A stretch of 64,000 nucleotides of DNA from RPQJ01 sp963762315. Its GTDB lineage: Bacteria > Pseudomonadota > Gammaproteobacteria > Steroidobacterales > Steroidobacteraceae. Each line of letters starts with the position of its first letter. The stretch's first letter is position 1. Of this stretch, positions 44,955-53,327 are shown one piece after another. The stretch lies in the NCBI GenBank assembly GCA_963762315.1, contig CAVXKO010000004.1:1116001-1180000 (forward strand), read 5' to 3'. Both the position numbers and the translations under genes were made by a program. The notes beneath the pieces were generated by a model that was not told where the DNA came from, made no database searches, and saw only the letters and a program-made list of their open reading frames with translations.

Positions 44955-45530
44955 CTATTTCTTGCGCGTCGGAAACCGGGCGAACATCTCCCGCATCGCT
45001 TCGTCGATCACCGGTCCGATGTTGTCGGCGCGGCTCTGGGTAATCCGGTGCGAGGCCACGCCCTCCCAGACGAGCTGCATCCTGGACGCATCGACGACGT
45101 CAACGACCAGGGTACCCTTCGTGTACTGTTGAACGTCGGTCCGGTATGTGGGCCAGGTACTGTAGAAACCGCGGCGGTGCGAACCAATGGGGCCCATGCT
45201 GGATTGCGGCGTCTGCGTGACGCGCAGGCGCTGATCGAGGTTGGCGCTGAAGTTGACGAGCAGGTCCGGACTCGTGTCGGTGCGCTTGAGGCCAAGCCCC
45301 ACGAGTTCGCGCTCGGCCGCGGCCATGAGGTCCCGCGAGATGAACGACTGGTAGCCCTCCCGGTCGGTGGAGAGCGGCTGCATGAAATTGAAGGTCTGGA
45401 AACGCGCGAAATCGACGCCCGGATCGGCGTTGCTTCGAATCGTCGGACCGGAGGCGCAGCCTGTCATCGCAAGCAAACCAAGCAACGAGCATGCGAGCAG
45501 CAAGCGTCGACGGGAATGGTCGTGGTTCAC
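44955..45530 (-). CDS. DUF4136 lipoprotein
   Basis: A 191-residue lipoprotein with lipobox MTGC (LLAMTGCASGP). The DUF4136 body has VDFARFQTFNFMQPL, LMAAAERELVGLGLKRT and SPDLLVNFSANLDQRLRVTQ. It ends with a C-terminal helix that carries a basic tail (FPTRKK). Family members are periplasmic lipoproteins of unknown function, often found next to transport or envelope-stress genes. It converges on the NodT gene with a 34-base gap. Confidence 0.87.
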   Translation of the reverse strand: MNHDHSRRRLLLACSLLGLLAMTGCASGPTIRSNADPGVDFARFQTFNFMQPLSTDREGYQSFISRDLMAAAERELVGLGLKRTDTSPDLLVNFSANLDQRLRVTQTPQSSMGPIGSHRRGFYSTWPTYRTDVQQYTKGTLVVDVVDASRMQLVWEGVASHRITQSRADNIGPVIDEAMREMFARFPTRKK

Positions 45531-45692
45531 GGGTGGCCCCTGCGTTCGTTGGTGACGGGAAATGCCTCGTTGATTAATAACAAGTATCCAGGTTGAAGTC
45601 CATCAGGTCGCCACCAGCGCAAACGCACTTGGACACCGCCGCGCGGTAGCATACGAGCCTGGGCCCGTGCCCGTGCAAAGCGTGGAGTTCCG

Positions 45693-47984
45693 GTGAAGCG
45701 AGCATGCACTGACGTCAAAAGGCTGCCCCGCGGTCCGGCAGGGATGCTGCTGTGCGCGTTTGTCGCCTGCGCGGCGTTCCCGGTTCATGCGAGCGCAGCC
45801 GAGGGTGCTGCCGCGGAGGCGCCGGCGAAACCCCGGCCGCGTATCGGCCTCGTGCTCGGCGGCGGCGGCGCGAAGGGCGCGGCGCACGTCGGCGTGTTGG
45901 ACGTACTCGATGAACTGCGCATTCCCGTCGATTGCATCGTCGGCACGAGCATGGGCGCGCTCGTCGGCGGCACATACGCCTCCGGCATGAGTGCGGAAGA
46001 GCTCGACGCTGCGGTCCGGTCCATCTCATGGCAGGAAGCGATCGCGCGCAGCGGACTGCGCGGACAGGTGCCGATGCGCCGCAAGCTCGCCGGCAACAAC
46101 TACAGCAACAGCCTCGAGTTCGGCGTGCGTGACGGTCGCCTCGTTGCGCCGTCCGGCTTCATAAACACCCAGAACGTCGACCTGACGATCCAGTACCTCG
46201 TGGGTCGCAGCCGCGGCACGACCGAATTCGACAAGTTGCCCATTCCTTTCCGTGCCGTGGCCACCGACATGCAGACCGGCCAGATGGTCGTCCTCGATCG
46301 CGGCGACCTGGCGCTCGCGCTGCGGGCGAGCATGGCCGTGCCCGGCGTGTTCTCACCCGTGAGCATCGACGGCCGCATCCTCGGGGACGGCGGACTCACC
46401 CGCAATGTCCCCGTGGACATTGCCCGCGAGACCTGTGCCGACGTGGTCATCGCGGTTGCGGTGCCGAATCCACCGCCCACGACTGACGACCTGCGCTCGC
46501 CGCTCACGATGGTGTCGCGCACGCTCGACGTGCTCGTGGGCGCCAACGAGCGGCAACAGCTCGATACGCTCGGGCCCAAGGACGTGAAGATCGTGATCGA
46601 CATGGGGGACATCGGCTCGGCGTCGTTCGACCGGATCGATGACGCCATCCCGAAGGGGCGCGCGGCGGCGCTGGCGCATCGCGCCGAACTCATGCGGTAT
46701 GCCGTGAGCGAGGACGAGTACCTGGCCTGGCGCGAAACGGCGTCCCGGCCCGGGAGGGACAAGGTCACGCTGGCGGCCGTGAACCTGGTCGGACTCGAGC
46801 GGGCCAATCCAGAATTCGTCGGGAACACGCTTGGCCTGCAGGCAGGCGACGTGGTCGACTCGCGCCAGCTTGGCCAGCGAATGAACGCCGTGTTTGCGCT
46901 CTCCGACTTCGAGCGCGTGGCCTACACTTTGTCCGGGGACGCGGGTCAGTCGACCCTCGACGTGCATCTGCTCGAGAAATCCTGGGGGCCGCACATCGTC
47001 CGGTTCGATCTCGGATTCCATATCGGCACGGATGAGGATGCGGCGTTCATGATCGGCGCCGACTACCTGCAGACATGGGTCAACGACCTCGGCGGAGAGC
47101 TGGGCGGATCGGTACGGCTGGGTCGAACCTCGGGCCTTGAGGCCTCCCTCTACCAGCCACTCGACGCGGCGCATCGCTGGTTCGTCGAACCGGGCCTGAC
47201 GGCGCAGCGATCCCTCGAGGATCTCTACGATGACGGCGACGCGGTGACCAGCTATCGTTTCTCTTCCGGCTGGGGCTACCTCGACGCGGGGCGCGTTTTC
47301 GGCAGGCGGGCCGAGCTGCGTGCGGGCGTCCGCTCCGGCGTCCAGTCGGCCACGCGGGAAATCGGCGCCCAGGACTTGCCCGACATTCCAGCGGAGGGCT
47401 ATGGCGGCCTCTCCTTGCGCTATACCTTCGACACGCGCGACCGCGACGTGCTCTGGCAGCGTGGCATGGTCGCCCGCATGACGTATTTTCGCAGCGAGAA
47501 AGCCCTTGGAGCCGAGGCGCCCTACGACCGTCTCGAGGGCACGGCTACTTTCGTGCTGCCGTTGGATCGCAACGTCGGGTACTTGAGAGTGAGCGGCGGG
47601 TCGTCGTTCGATAGCGCGCTGCCCCTGTACGACAGGTTCACTCTCGGCGGGCCGGTCAGCTTTCCGGGCCTCAACCTCGGGGAACTGCGCGGGACGTCGT
47701 ACTGGAGCGCGCAGGCGTCCTACCTGTGGCGGATCGCAGACATCAGCTACATCTTCGGCCAGTCGATCTTCGCGGGCATGAAGTTTACCGCTGCGGACAT
47801 GAGCGGCCGCATCGACGGTGTCAGGGCGTCGCCGATCTATTCCGGGGCATTCGTGCTGGCCGGCCGCACTCCGCTCGGCCCGCTGTCGCTTTCACTTGCC
47901 GGCACCACCACCAGCGACTGGCAGCTGGTGCTCGGACTGGGACGACCGATCGAGGAAGGCACGATCAACGACTTCGGCTGGTGA
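45693..47984 (+). CDS. Patatin-like phospholipase, type Vd autotransporter (PlpD-like)
   Basis: A 763-residue protein with a signal peptide (about 1-35). The patatin domain (about 48-300) has the oxyanion loop GLVLGGGGAKGAAHVG, the nucleophile elbow GTSMGAL and the catalytic Asp motif DGGLTRN. A POTRA-like linker (about 360-420) precedes a C-terminal 16-strand-type barrel (about 430-763). The layout is that of PlpD/FplA, where one chain carries a phospholipase passenger and its own outer-membrane pore. The gene starts with GTG at 45693, with GGAG about 7 bases upstream. A perfect palindrome follows it. It could remodel outer-membrane or host lipids. Confidence 0.9.
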   Translation: MKRACTDVKRLPRGPAGMLLCAFVACAAFPVHASAAEGAAAEAPAKPRPRIGLVLGGGGAKGAAHVGVLDVLDELRIPVDCIVGTSMGALVGGTYASGMSAEELDAAVRSISWQEAIARSGLRGQVPMRRKLAGNNYSNSLEFGVRDGRLVAPSGFINTQNVDLTIQYLVGRSRGTTEFDKLPIPFRAVATDMQTGQMVVLDRGDLALALRASMAVPGVFSPVSIDGRILGDGGLTRNVPVDIARETCADVVIAVAVPNPPPTTDDLRSPLTMVSRTLDVLVGANERQQLDTLGPKDVKIVIDMGDIGSASFDRIDDAIPKGRAAALAHRAELMRYAVSEDEYLAWRETASRPGRDKVTLAAVNLVGLERANPEFVGNTLGLQAGDVVDSRQLGQRMNAVFALSDFERVAYTLSGDAGQSTLDVHLLEKSWGPHIVRFDLGFHIGTDEDAAFMIGADYLQTWVNDLGGELGGSVRLGRTSGLEASLYQPLDAAHRWFVEPGLTAQRSLEDLYDDGDAVTSYRFSSGWGYLDAGRVFGRRAELRAGVRSGVQSATREIGAQDLPDIPAEGYGGLSLRYTFDTRDRDVLWQRGMVARMTYFRSEKALGAEAPYDRLEGTATFVLPLDRNVGYLRVSGGSSFDSALPLYDRFTLGGPVSFPGLNLGELRGTSYWSAQASYLWRIADISYIFGQSIFAGMKFTAADMSGRIDGVRASPIYSGAFVLAGRTPLGPLSLSLAGTTTSDWQLVLGLGRPIEEGTINDFGW

Positions 47985-47999
47985 GCGCACCGCCGCAAA

Positions 48000-48023
48000 G
48001 GGAGGCCGGACGTCCGGCCTCCC
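48000..48023. terminator. 24-base perfect palindrome between convergent genes
   Basis: The 24 bases are exactly self-complementary (GGGAGGCCGGAC and its reverse complement), and they lie between the patatin gene and the inverted glycine-zipper gene. On the plus strand the element is followed by TCGATTTTC. Because it has no loop bases it would form a 10-base-pair hairpin with a tight tip in RNA. A two-way terminator is likely. Confidence 0.5.
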
Positions 48024-48062
48024 CTCGATTTTCAGCCCGCGGATTCTCCGACCCCTCTGGGA

Positions 48063-48629
48063 TCAGTCACCGCACAGCAGCCGCATCCGGCGCTCGGCGA
48101 GGGCAAAGTCCGCGTCCGTCGCCGCGTTCAGCAGTTGGTCCTTGGCGGCAACGCAGGCGTCCGCTTCCGCCCTGGCATTCGCCGGTACCGGCGTGTTCGC
48201 AGGAGCGTCGCAACGCGCGTCATCGACGAGGCGAATGTTGTTGAACTGTCCGCGCTCGACCGACACGCAATCGCCAACGCGCAGGCCAGCCTGCTCGGTC
48301 GTTATATCGATCGTGTTTCTCCCGCCGAGCAGGACCGTGTACCGGAACCCGGTCGACGATCCGGCAGCACCTGCCAGGCGGTTGCCGGCCGCTGCGCCAC
48401 CTACGCCCCGCAGGGCGCGATTGCTGCGCGACTGACCGGAGCCCGACGCAACGCCGAGGGCGCCGCCGACGAGCGTTCCGGCAGCCTGCGCGCCCTCGTT
48501 CTGGATATTGACCTGCCGCACCGCAGTGATGCGGCCATAGCTCACAGTCGTCTGTGCGATCGCTTCGCCCGCCACGAGGACGCTGCCCAGCAGCGCGATC
48601 GAACAGAAAACACTCCAGCGCATAGTCAT
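48063..48629 (-). CDS. Glycine-zipper envelope protein, copy 2 (intact)
   Basis: A 188-residue protein paralogous to the gene at 37334 and on the opposite strand. It has a signal peptide (about 1-25) and the same glycine zipper (GTLVGGALGVASGSGQSRSN; GVGGAAAGNRLAGAAGSSTG). A following domain has TTEQAGLRVGDCVSVERGQF with a Cys pair, and the helical C-terminus is NAATDADFALAERRMRLLCG. The ribosome site GGAGCAATA is shared with copy 1, so the duplication includes the leader. As an intact copy it serves as a template for judging the frameshift in copy 1. The family is associated with outer-membrane integrity; the exact role is not known. Confidence 0.85.
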   Translation of the reverse strand: MTMRWSVFCSIALLGSVLVAGEAIAQTTVSYGRITAVRQVNIQNEGAQAAGTLVGGALGVASGSGQSRSNRALRGVGGAAAGNRLAGAAGSSTGFRYTVLLGGRNTIDITTEQAGLRVGDCVSVERGQFNNIRLVDDARCDAPANTPVPANARAEADACVAAKDQLLNAATDADFALAERRMRLLCGD

Positions 48630-48988
48630 TGGTATTGCTCCTCAAGTTGCTCCGAAATCGCTCGACGGGCATCGATGACCTGGCCTGCGTTGCGCCGTCG
48701 ATCAAGAGTATCGGCGAGTCCGTGACTCGGGCCGGCGATGAACTCTTGCCGCACTGCACAATGCCTGTCGTGCGGGATACGATAGCAGCGATCGGGCAAC
48801 GTATGAACGCTGATTGCTGCGCCATTGTCACGAGTTCGTTACGAGGCGTGAACAGGCGCGGGGTTCGGACGCCGGCGCTTTGCGTTTGCGCGCTGGCGAG
48901 CTGAGGCCTAGTCTGGCAAGCTCGCTGGAAAATTAGCTCGGCCGGGGCACGCGCATCCCGGCCCACAAGAATTTCAAGGGAGAAAGGC
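48630..48988. other. Divergent intergenic region before the arginine deiminase block
   Basis: About 360 bases. Promoters of both the glycine-zipper gene and the 49-kb block should lie here. I looked for the TTGAT-N4-ATCAA box of FNR/ANR, which drives arginine deiminase operons in pseudomonads; only a half-site (GATCAA near 48697) is present. No gene is recognised. Confidence 0.35.
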
Positions 48989-50407
48989 ATGGCCGATCAG
49001 AAGATGTCGCGGACGGCGCTCACCGCGATGGTGGTGGGCGGAATGGTGGGGGCGGGCATATTCTCGCTGCCGCGAACGTTTGCGAATGCGACGGGTCCGA
49101 TGGGGGCTGTCATCGCCTGGCTCATCGCGGGAACCGGCATGTACATGCTGGCGCGAGTTTTCCAGGCCCTGGCTGAGCGCCGGCCCGACATCGACGCAGG
49201 CGTTTATGCTTACGCCCGCGAGGGTTTCGGTGATTACGCGGGTTTCCTCTCGGCCTTTGGCTACTGGATCGGCAGCTGCATCGGCAACGTGTCCTACTGG
49301 GTTCTGATCAAGTCCACCCTTGGCGCCTTCTTTCCGGTCTTCGGCGACGGCAACACGGTCGTCGCGATCCTCGTGGCCTCCGTCGGCATCTGGTTGTTCC
49401 ACTTCCTGATCCTCCGTGGCGTGCAGCAGGCGGCGGCAATCAACAAGATCGTCACCATCGCGAAGGTCATCCCGATCATGGTCTTTATCCTGATCCTGAT
49501 CTTCGCCTTCAAGATCGACCTGTTCAGATTTAATCTCTACGGCGGAGACCTGACCAACGGCCTGTTCGAGCAGGTCAAGGCGACGATGCTGGTCACGGTG
49601 TTCGTCTTCATCGGCATCGAGGGCGCCAGCGTCTATTCGCGCTTCGCCAAGGAACGCACCGATGTGGGCCTGGCCACTATCACTGGCTTCATCATCGTCA
49701 CCAGCCTGATGGTGCTGGTAACCCTGCTGCCCTATGCCGTGATGCAGCGTGCCGACATCGCCGGCGTGCGCCAGCCGTCGATGGCTGCGGTGCTGGAGTC
49801 GGTGGTCGGGCCCTGGGGCGCGATCTTTGTCAGTGTAGGCCTGCTGGTGTCGGTCCTCGGCGCCTACCTGGCCTGGGCGCTGATCTGCGCCGAAGTCATG
49901 TTCGCCGCCGGCAAGTCCAAGGACATGCCCCAGGCCTTCGCCAGAACCAACCAGAACAACGTGCCGGTCGTGGCGATGTGGACGACCAGCATCATCATCC
50001 AGCTCATCGTCATCTCGACCTACTGGTCGCGCGATGCGTTTGCGCTGATGCTGAGCCTGACCAGCGCGACCACGCTGATCCCCTATTTCTTCGTCGCCGC
50101 CTACGGCCTGATGATCGCGCGGCGCGGCCAGACCTACGAGGTCCGGCCGGAGGAACGCAAGCGCGACCTGATCCTGGCCTCGCTGGCCGTGATCTACACG
50201 CTGTTCATGATCTACGCCGGCGGCCTGAAGTACATCCTGCTCGCCGCACTGCTGTTCGCCCCCGGCACGATCCTCTATTACATGGCGCGCCGTGAACAAG
50301 GCAAGCCCGTTTTCGTCGGCACCAGCGACTGGGTCGTGTTCGGCCTCATCGTCGCTGCAGCTCTGTACTGCATCTACGGTCTGTCGACCGGCACCCTCTC
50401 CCTCTGA
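48989..50407 (+). CDS. APC-family arginine:ornithine-type antiporter, copy 1
   Basis: A 472-residue, 12-helix basic amino-acid antiporter of the APA/ArcD-like branch. VVGGMVGAGIFSLPRTFANA is the helix 1 substrate-binding break, and FVFIGIEGASVYSRFAKER is the helix 6 motif; both are typical of arginine:agmatine/ornithine exchangers. An AGGGAGAAAGG ribosome site lies directly before the ATG. It is 29 bases upstream of arginine deiminase, so it probably imports arginine in exchange for ornithine or citrulline. A paralog with similar motifs ends the same gene block at 62286. Confidence 0.92.
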   Translation: MADQKMSRTALTAMVVGGMVGAGIFSLPRTFANATGPMGAVIAWLIAGTGMYMLARVFQALAERRPDIDAGVYAYAREGFGDYAGFLSAFGYWIGSCIGNVSYWVLIKSTLGAFFPVFGDGNTVVAILVASVGIWLFHFLILRGVQQAAAINKIVTIAKVIPIMVFILILIFAFKIDLFRFNLYGGDLTNGLFEQVKATMLVTVFVFIGIEGASVYSRFAKERTDVGLATITGFIIVTSLMVLVTLLPYAVMQRADIAGVRQPSMAAVLESVVGPWGAIFVSVGLLVSVLGAYLAWALICAEVMFAAGKSKDMPQAFARTNQNNVPVVAMWTTSIIIQLIVISTYWSRDAFALMLSLTSATTLIPYFFVAAYGLMIARRGQTYEVRPEERKRDLILASLAVIYTLFMIYAGGLKYILLAALLFAPGTILYYMARREQGKPVFVGTSDWVVFGLIVAAALYCIYGLSTGTLSL

Positions 50408-50436
50408 CACCACCCCCGTATCCAGCGAGTCCAATC

Positions 50437-51690
50437 ATGGCAAGCACTAAAGAAGTCAAATTCGGCGTCCACTCGGAAGTCGGTCAGCTGCGCAAGGTCA
50501 TGGTCTGCGCACCTGGTCGCGCGCACCAGCGGCTGACGCCGTCCAACTGCGACCAGTTGCTGTTCGACGACGTGCTATGGGTCGAGAACGCCAAGCGCGA
50601 CCACTTCGACTTCGTCACCAAGATGCGCGACCGCGGTGTGGACGTGGTGGAGATGCACAACCTGCTGGCCGAGACTGTCGCGGTCCCGGAAGGCAAGAAG
50701 TGGATCCTGGACAACCAGGTCGTGCCCAACCAGGTTGGCCTCGGCTTCATCGACGAGTTGCGCAGTTACCTCGAAGGCCTCGACAACCGCGTCCTCGCAG
50801 AAACCCTGATCGGCGGCCTCTCGACGCTCGAGTTTCCCGAGACGGTCGGCGGCAAGGCGCTGCAGGTAGTCAAGGAAGCGGCCGGCGTCACCGAATACCT
50901 GCTGCCGCCACTGCCGAACACGCTATACACGCGCGACACTACCTGCTGGATCTATGGCGGGGTCACCCTCAACCCGCTGTACTGGCCAGCGCGGCATGAA
51001 GAAACAATCGTGACGACGGCCATCTACAAGTTCCATCCGGATTTCGCCGGCAAGGTCAATGTCTGGTGGGGCGACCCGACCGAGGACCACGGCCTCGCGA
51101 CGCTGGAAGGCGGCGACGTGATGCCCATCGGCAAGGGCAACGTACTGATCGGCATGAGCGAGCGCACTTCGCGACAGGCCATCAGCCAACTGGCGGCCAC
51201 GCTGTTCAAGAAGGGCGCCGCGGAACGCGTGATCGTCGCCGCGATGCCCAAGATCAGGGCTGCGATGCACCTGGACACGGTATTCACGTTCGCAGACCGC
51301 GACTGCGTGCTGCTGGCACCGGACTTCCTCGCCCAGACGACGACCTTCTCCTACCGGCCGAGCGACCATCCGAGCGGCGTCGAGTTCCACGCCGAGAAGA
51401 AGTCGTTCGTCGAGGTCGTGCGCGAGGCGCTGGGCCTGAAGAAGCTGCGCGTTGTCGAGGCTGGCGGCACCGACTACCAGCGTGAACGCACGCAGTGGGA
51501 CAGCGGCGCCAATCTCGTGTGCGCATCGCCGGGCGTCGTCTACGCCTACGACCGCAACACGTACACCAATACGCTGCTGCGCAAGGAAGGCATCGAGGTC
51601 ATAACCATCGTCGGTGCGGAACTGGGTCGCGGGCGCGGCGGCGGCCACTGCATGACCTGCCCGATCATCCGTGACCCTGTGGACTACTGA
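50437..51690 (+). CDS. arcA: Arginine deiminase
   Basis: A 417-residue enzyme that hydrolyses L-arginine to citrulline and ammonia. It matches Pseudomonas-type ArcA in length. The N-terminal FGVHSEVGQLRKVMVCAPGR and LLFDDVLWVENAKRDH, the PLPNTLYTRDTTCWIYGGV block and the catalytic-cysteine ending RGRGGGHCMTCPIIRDPVDY are all visible. In the classical operon, ornithine carbamoyltransferase and carbamate kinase follow and yield ATP; here the next gene is a Na+/H+ antiporter and neither enzyme is in the window. The ammonia would still raise internal pH. A strong hairpin follows the stop. Confidence 0.97.
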   Translation: MASTKEVKFGVHSEVGQLRKVMVCAPGRAHQRLTPSNCDQLLFDDVLWVENAKRDHFDFVTKMRDRGVDVVEMHNLLAETVAVPEGKKWILDNQVVPNQVGLGFIDELRSYLEGLDNRVLAETLIGGLSTLEFPETVGGKALQVVKEAAGVTEYLLPPLPNTLYTRDTTCWIYGGVTLNPLYWPARHEETIVTTAIYKFHPDFAGKVNVWWGDPTEDHGLATLEGGDVMPIGKGNVLIGMSERTSRQAISQLAATLFKKGAAERVIVAAMPKIRAAMHLDTVFTFADRDCVLLAPDFLAQTTTFSYRPSDHPSGVEFHAEKKSFVEVVREALGLKKLRVVEAGGTDYQRERTQWDSGANLVCASPGVVYAYDRNTYTNTLLRKEGIEVITIVGAELGRGRGGGHCMTCPIIRDPVDY

Positions 51691-51700
51691 TCGCGACGCC

Positions 51701-51749
51701 CTGGTAACCGTTCGCGCCGTCTGGCCAGGCCGGCGCGGACGGTTATCGG
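51701..51749 (+). terminator. Long hairpin between arginine deiminase and NhaC genes
   Basis: Bases 51701-51719 and 51731-51749 pair almost fully (19 pairs counting G-U), with an 11-base loop. The core is AACCGTTCGCGCCG against CGGCGCGGACGGTT. It starts 11 bases after the arcA stop and has no T-run. It could be a leaky terminator or an RNA processing/stabiliser site that lowers expression of the downstream genes relative to arcA. Confidence 0.6.
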
Positions 51750-51796
51750 TTCGCGCTGCAGTGCCGTGACGTGGCCAGATACCGGATACATCCCGC

Positions 51797-53272
51797 ATGA
51801 GCAGGCCTGACTCACCGCAGCCGGTTTCGCTGAGCGAGGCCATCGTGCCGGTCGCCAGCCTCATCCTGCTGGTCGGGCTGTCCTACTTCCTGTTCGGCGA
51901 CGCGGGCGCGGTCGGGCCGAACCAGGTGGCGCTGGTCGTCGCGACCATGATCGCGGTGTTGATCGGCTGGCGCCGTGGCCACTCTCTCGAAGCGCTGGGC
52001 AAAGCCGCCGCGGACAGCGTCGCCACGGGCATCGGCGCGATCTTCATCCTGTTCGCGGTGGGCGGGCTGATCGGCACCTGGGCGATGAGCGGCACGCTGG
52101 TGGCGATGGTGTACTACGGGCTGCAGTTGCTGAGCCCCAATTACTTCTTCGTCACCGCCTGCGCGATCTGCGCCGTCGTCGCGGCCAGCATCGGCAGCTC
52201 GTGGACGGTCGTCGGTACCATCGGCGTCGGCTTCATGGGCATTGCCGCGAGCATGGGGCTCAACCCCGCCATAGCCGCGGGCGCGGTGATCTCGGGCGCT
52301 TATTTCGGCGACAAGTCGTCGCCGCTATCCGACTCGGCCAATCTTGCCGCCGCCGCCGCCGGGGTAGATCTCTACCAGCACATTCGAGAAACGCTGCTGA
52401 CCTCAACGATGACGCTGGCAATCGCGCTCGCAGTCTTCTTCATCCTGGGCGAACCCGGCGACTACGACGCGACCGACAAGATGGCGGCGATACGCGGCGC
52501 GTTCGATATCTCGCCGGTCCTGTTCCTGCCGCTAATCGTGGTCGTCGTGCTCGCGTTGCTCCGGTTCCCGCCATTCACGGCGATTTTCCTCGGTTCGATA
52601 GCCGGCGGCGTACTTGCCGCGTTCGTTGCCCCGGAGCGCGTCATCCGGTTTGCCGACGCCGGCGAGTTGCCGACGTGGCTGGCGCTTCTCAAGGGCGTGT
52701 GGCTTGCGCTGGCGAGTGGCTATCACTCGACCACTGGATTCGCACCGATGGACATGCTCGCCACGCGCGGCGGCATGGACAGCATGCTGAATACGATCTG
52801 GCTCATCGTCTCCGCGCTCGCCTTCGGTGGCGTCGTAGAGAAAGTCGGGGTGCTCGACCGGCTGATCACGCCGATCATCGAGAAGGCAAAGTCCGATGGC
52901 GCCCTCGTCGCCTCGCTGATCTCCTCCATCGTCGCGACCAACGTCATCACCGCCGACCAGTACATCGCCATCGTCCTGCCAGGCCGGATGTTCAAGTCGG
53001 CATTTGCCAGGCGTGGGCTCGCGCCCGTCGTGCTCTCGCGCGCGGTGGGCGACACGGCGACTCCGACATCGGCGCTGATTCCTTGGAACAGTTGCGGCGC
53101 CTACATGGCTGCAACTCTCGGCGTGGCCACCTGGAGCTACGCGCCATATGCTGTTTTCAGCTATGTCAGCCCGCTGCTGACGATTGCCCTCGCGTATGCC
53201 GGCTTCCGCATGTTGCGCTTGCCACCGGCTGGCGCTGCATCTGGCTCGCCGGCGCAGTCCCGCACCAGTTGA
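51797..53272 (+). CDS. Na+/H+ antiporter, NhaC family
   Basis: A 491-residue, about 12-helix secondary transporter. The NhaC-family block SLSEAIVPVASLILLVGLSYF, the SIGSSWTVVGTIGVGFMGIA region and ISGAYFGDKSSPLSDSANLA are characteristic, as is IVATNVITADQYIAIVLPGR in the second half. NhaC proteins extrude Na+ in exchange for H+; some relatives exchange malate/lactate or amino acids, so the substrate is likely but not certain. The ATG follows 47 bases after the hairpin. It lies between arcA and the RND adaptor, all co-directional. Confidence 0.88.
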   Translation: MSRPDSPQPVSLSEAIVPVASLILLVGLSYFLFGDAGAVGPNQVALVVATMIAVLIGWRRGHSLEALGKAAADSVATGIGAIFILFAVGGLIGTWAMSGTLVAMVYYGLQLLSPNYFFVTACAICAVVAASIGSSWTVVGTIGVGFMGIAASMGLNPAIAAGAVISGAYFGDKSSPLSDSANLAAAAAGVDLYQHIRETLLTSTMTLAIALAVFFILGEPGDYDATDKMAAIRGAFDISPVLFLPLIVVVVLALLRFPPFTAIFLGSIAGGVLAAFVAPERVIRFADAGELPTWLALLKGVWLALASGYHSTTGFAPMDMLATRGGMDSMLNTIWLIVSALAFGGVVEKVGVLDRLITPIIEKAKSDGALVASLISSIVATNVITADQYIAIVLPGRMFKSAFARRGLAPVVLSRAVGDTATPTSALIPWNSCGAYMAATLGVATWSYAPYAVFSYVSPLLTIALAYAGFRMLRLPPAGAASGSPAQSRTS

Positions 53273-53327
53273 CTTACGCCGCATCGAAGCAATGCTGCAT
53301 CGAAATGAAGGAATAGGGAGCCGCCCA

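Noticed and set aside
48690..48705. Possible FNR/ANR box upstream of the arginine antiporter-deiminase genes
   Set aside because: Only one half-site (GATCAA) is present and the other half does not match TTGAT at the right spacing.
48974..50434. A 486-codon minus-strand frame opposite the first antiporter
   Set aside because: The composition is antisense-like (Asp/His/Gln-rich) and the plus strand carries an unmistakable APC transporter.
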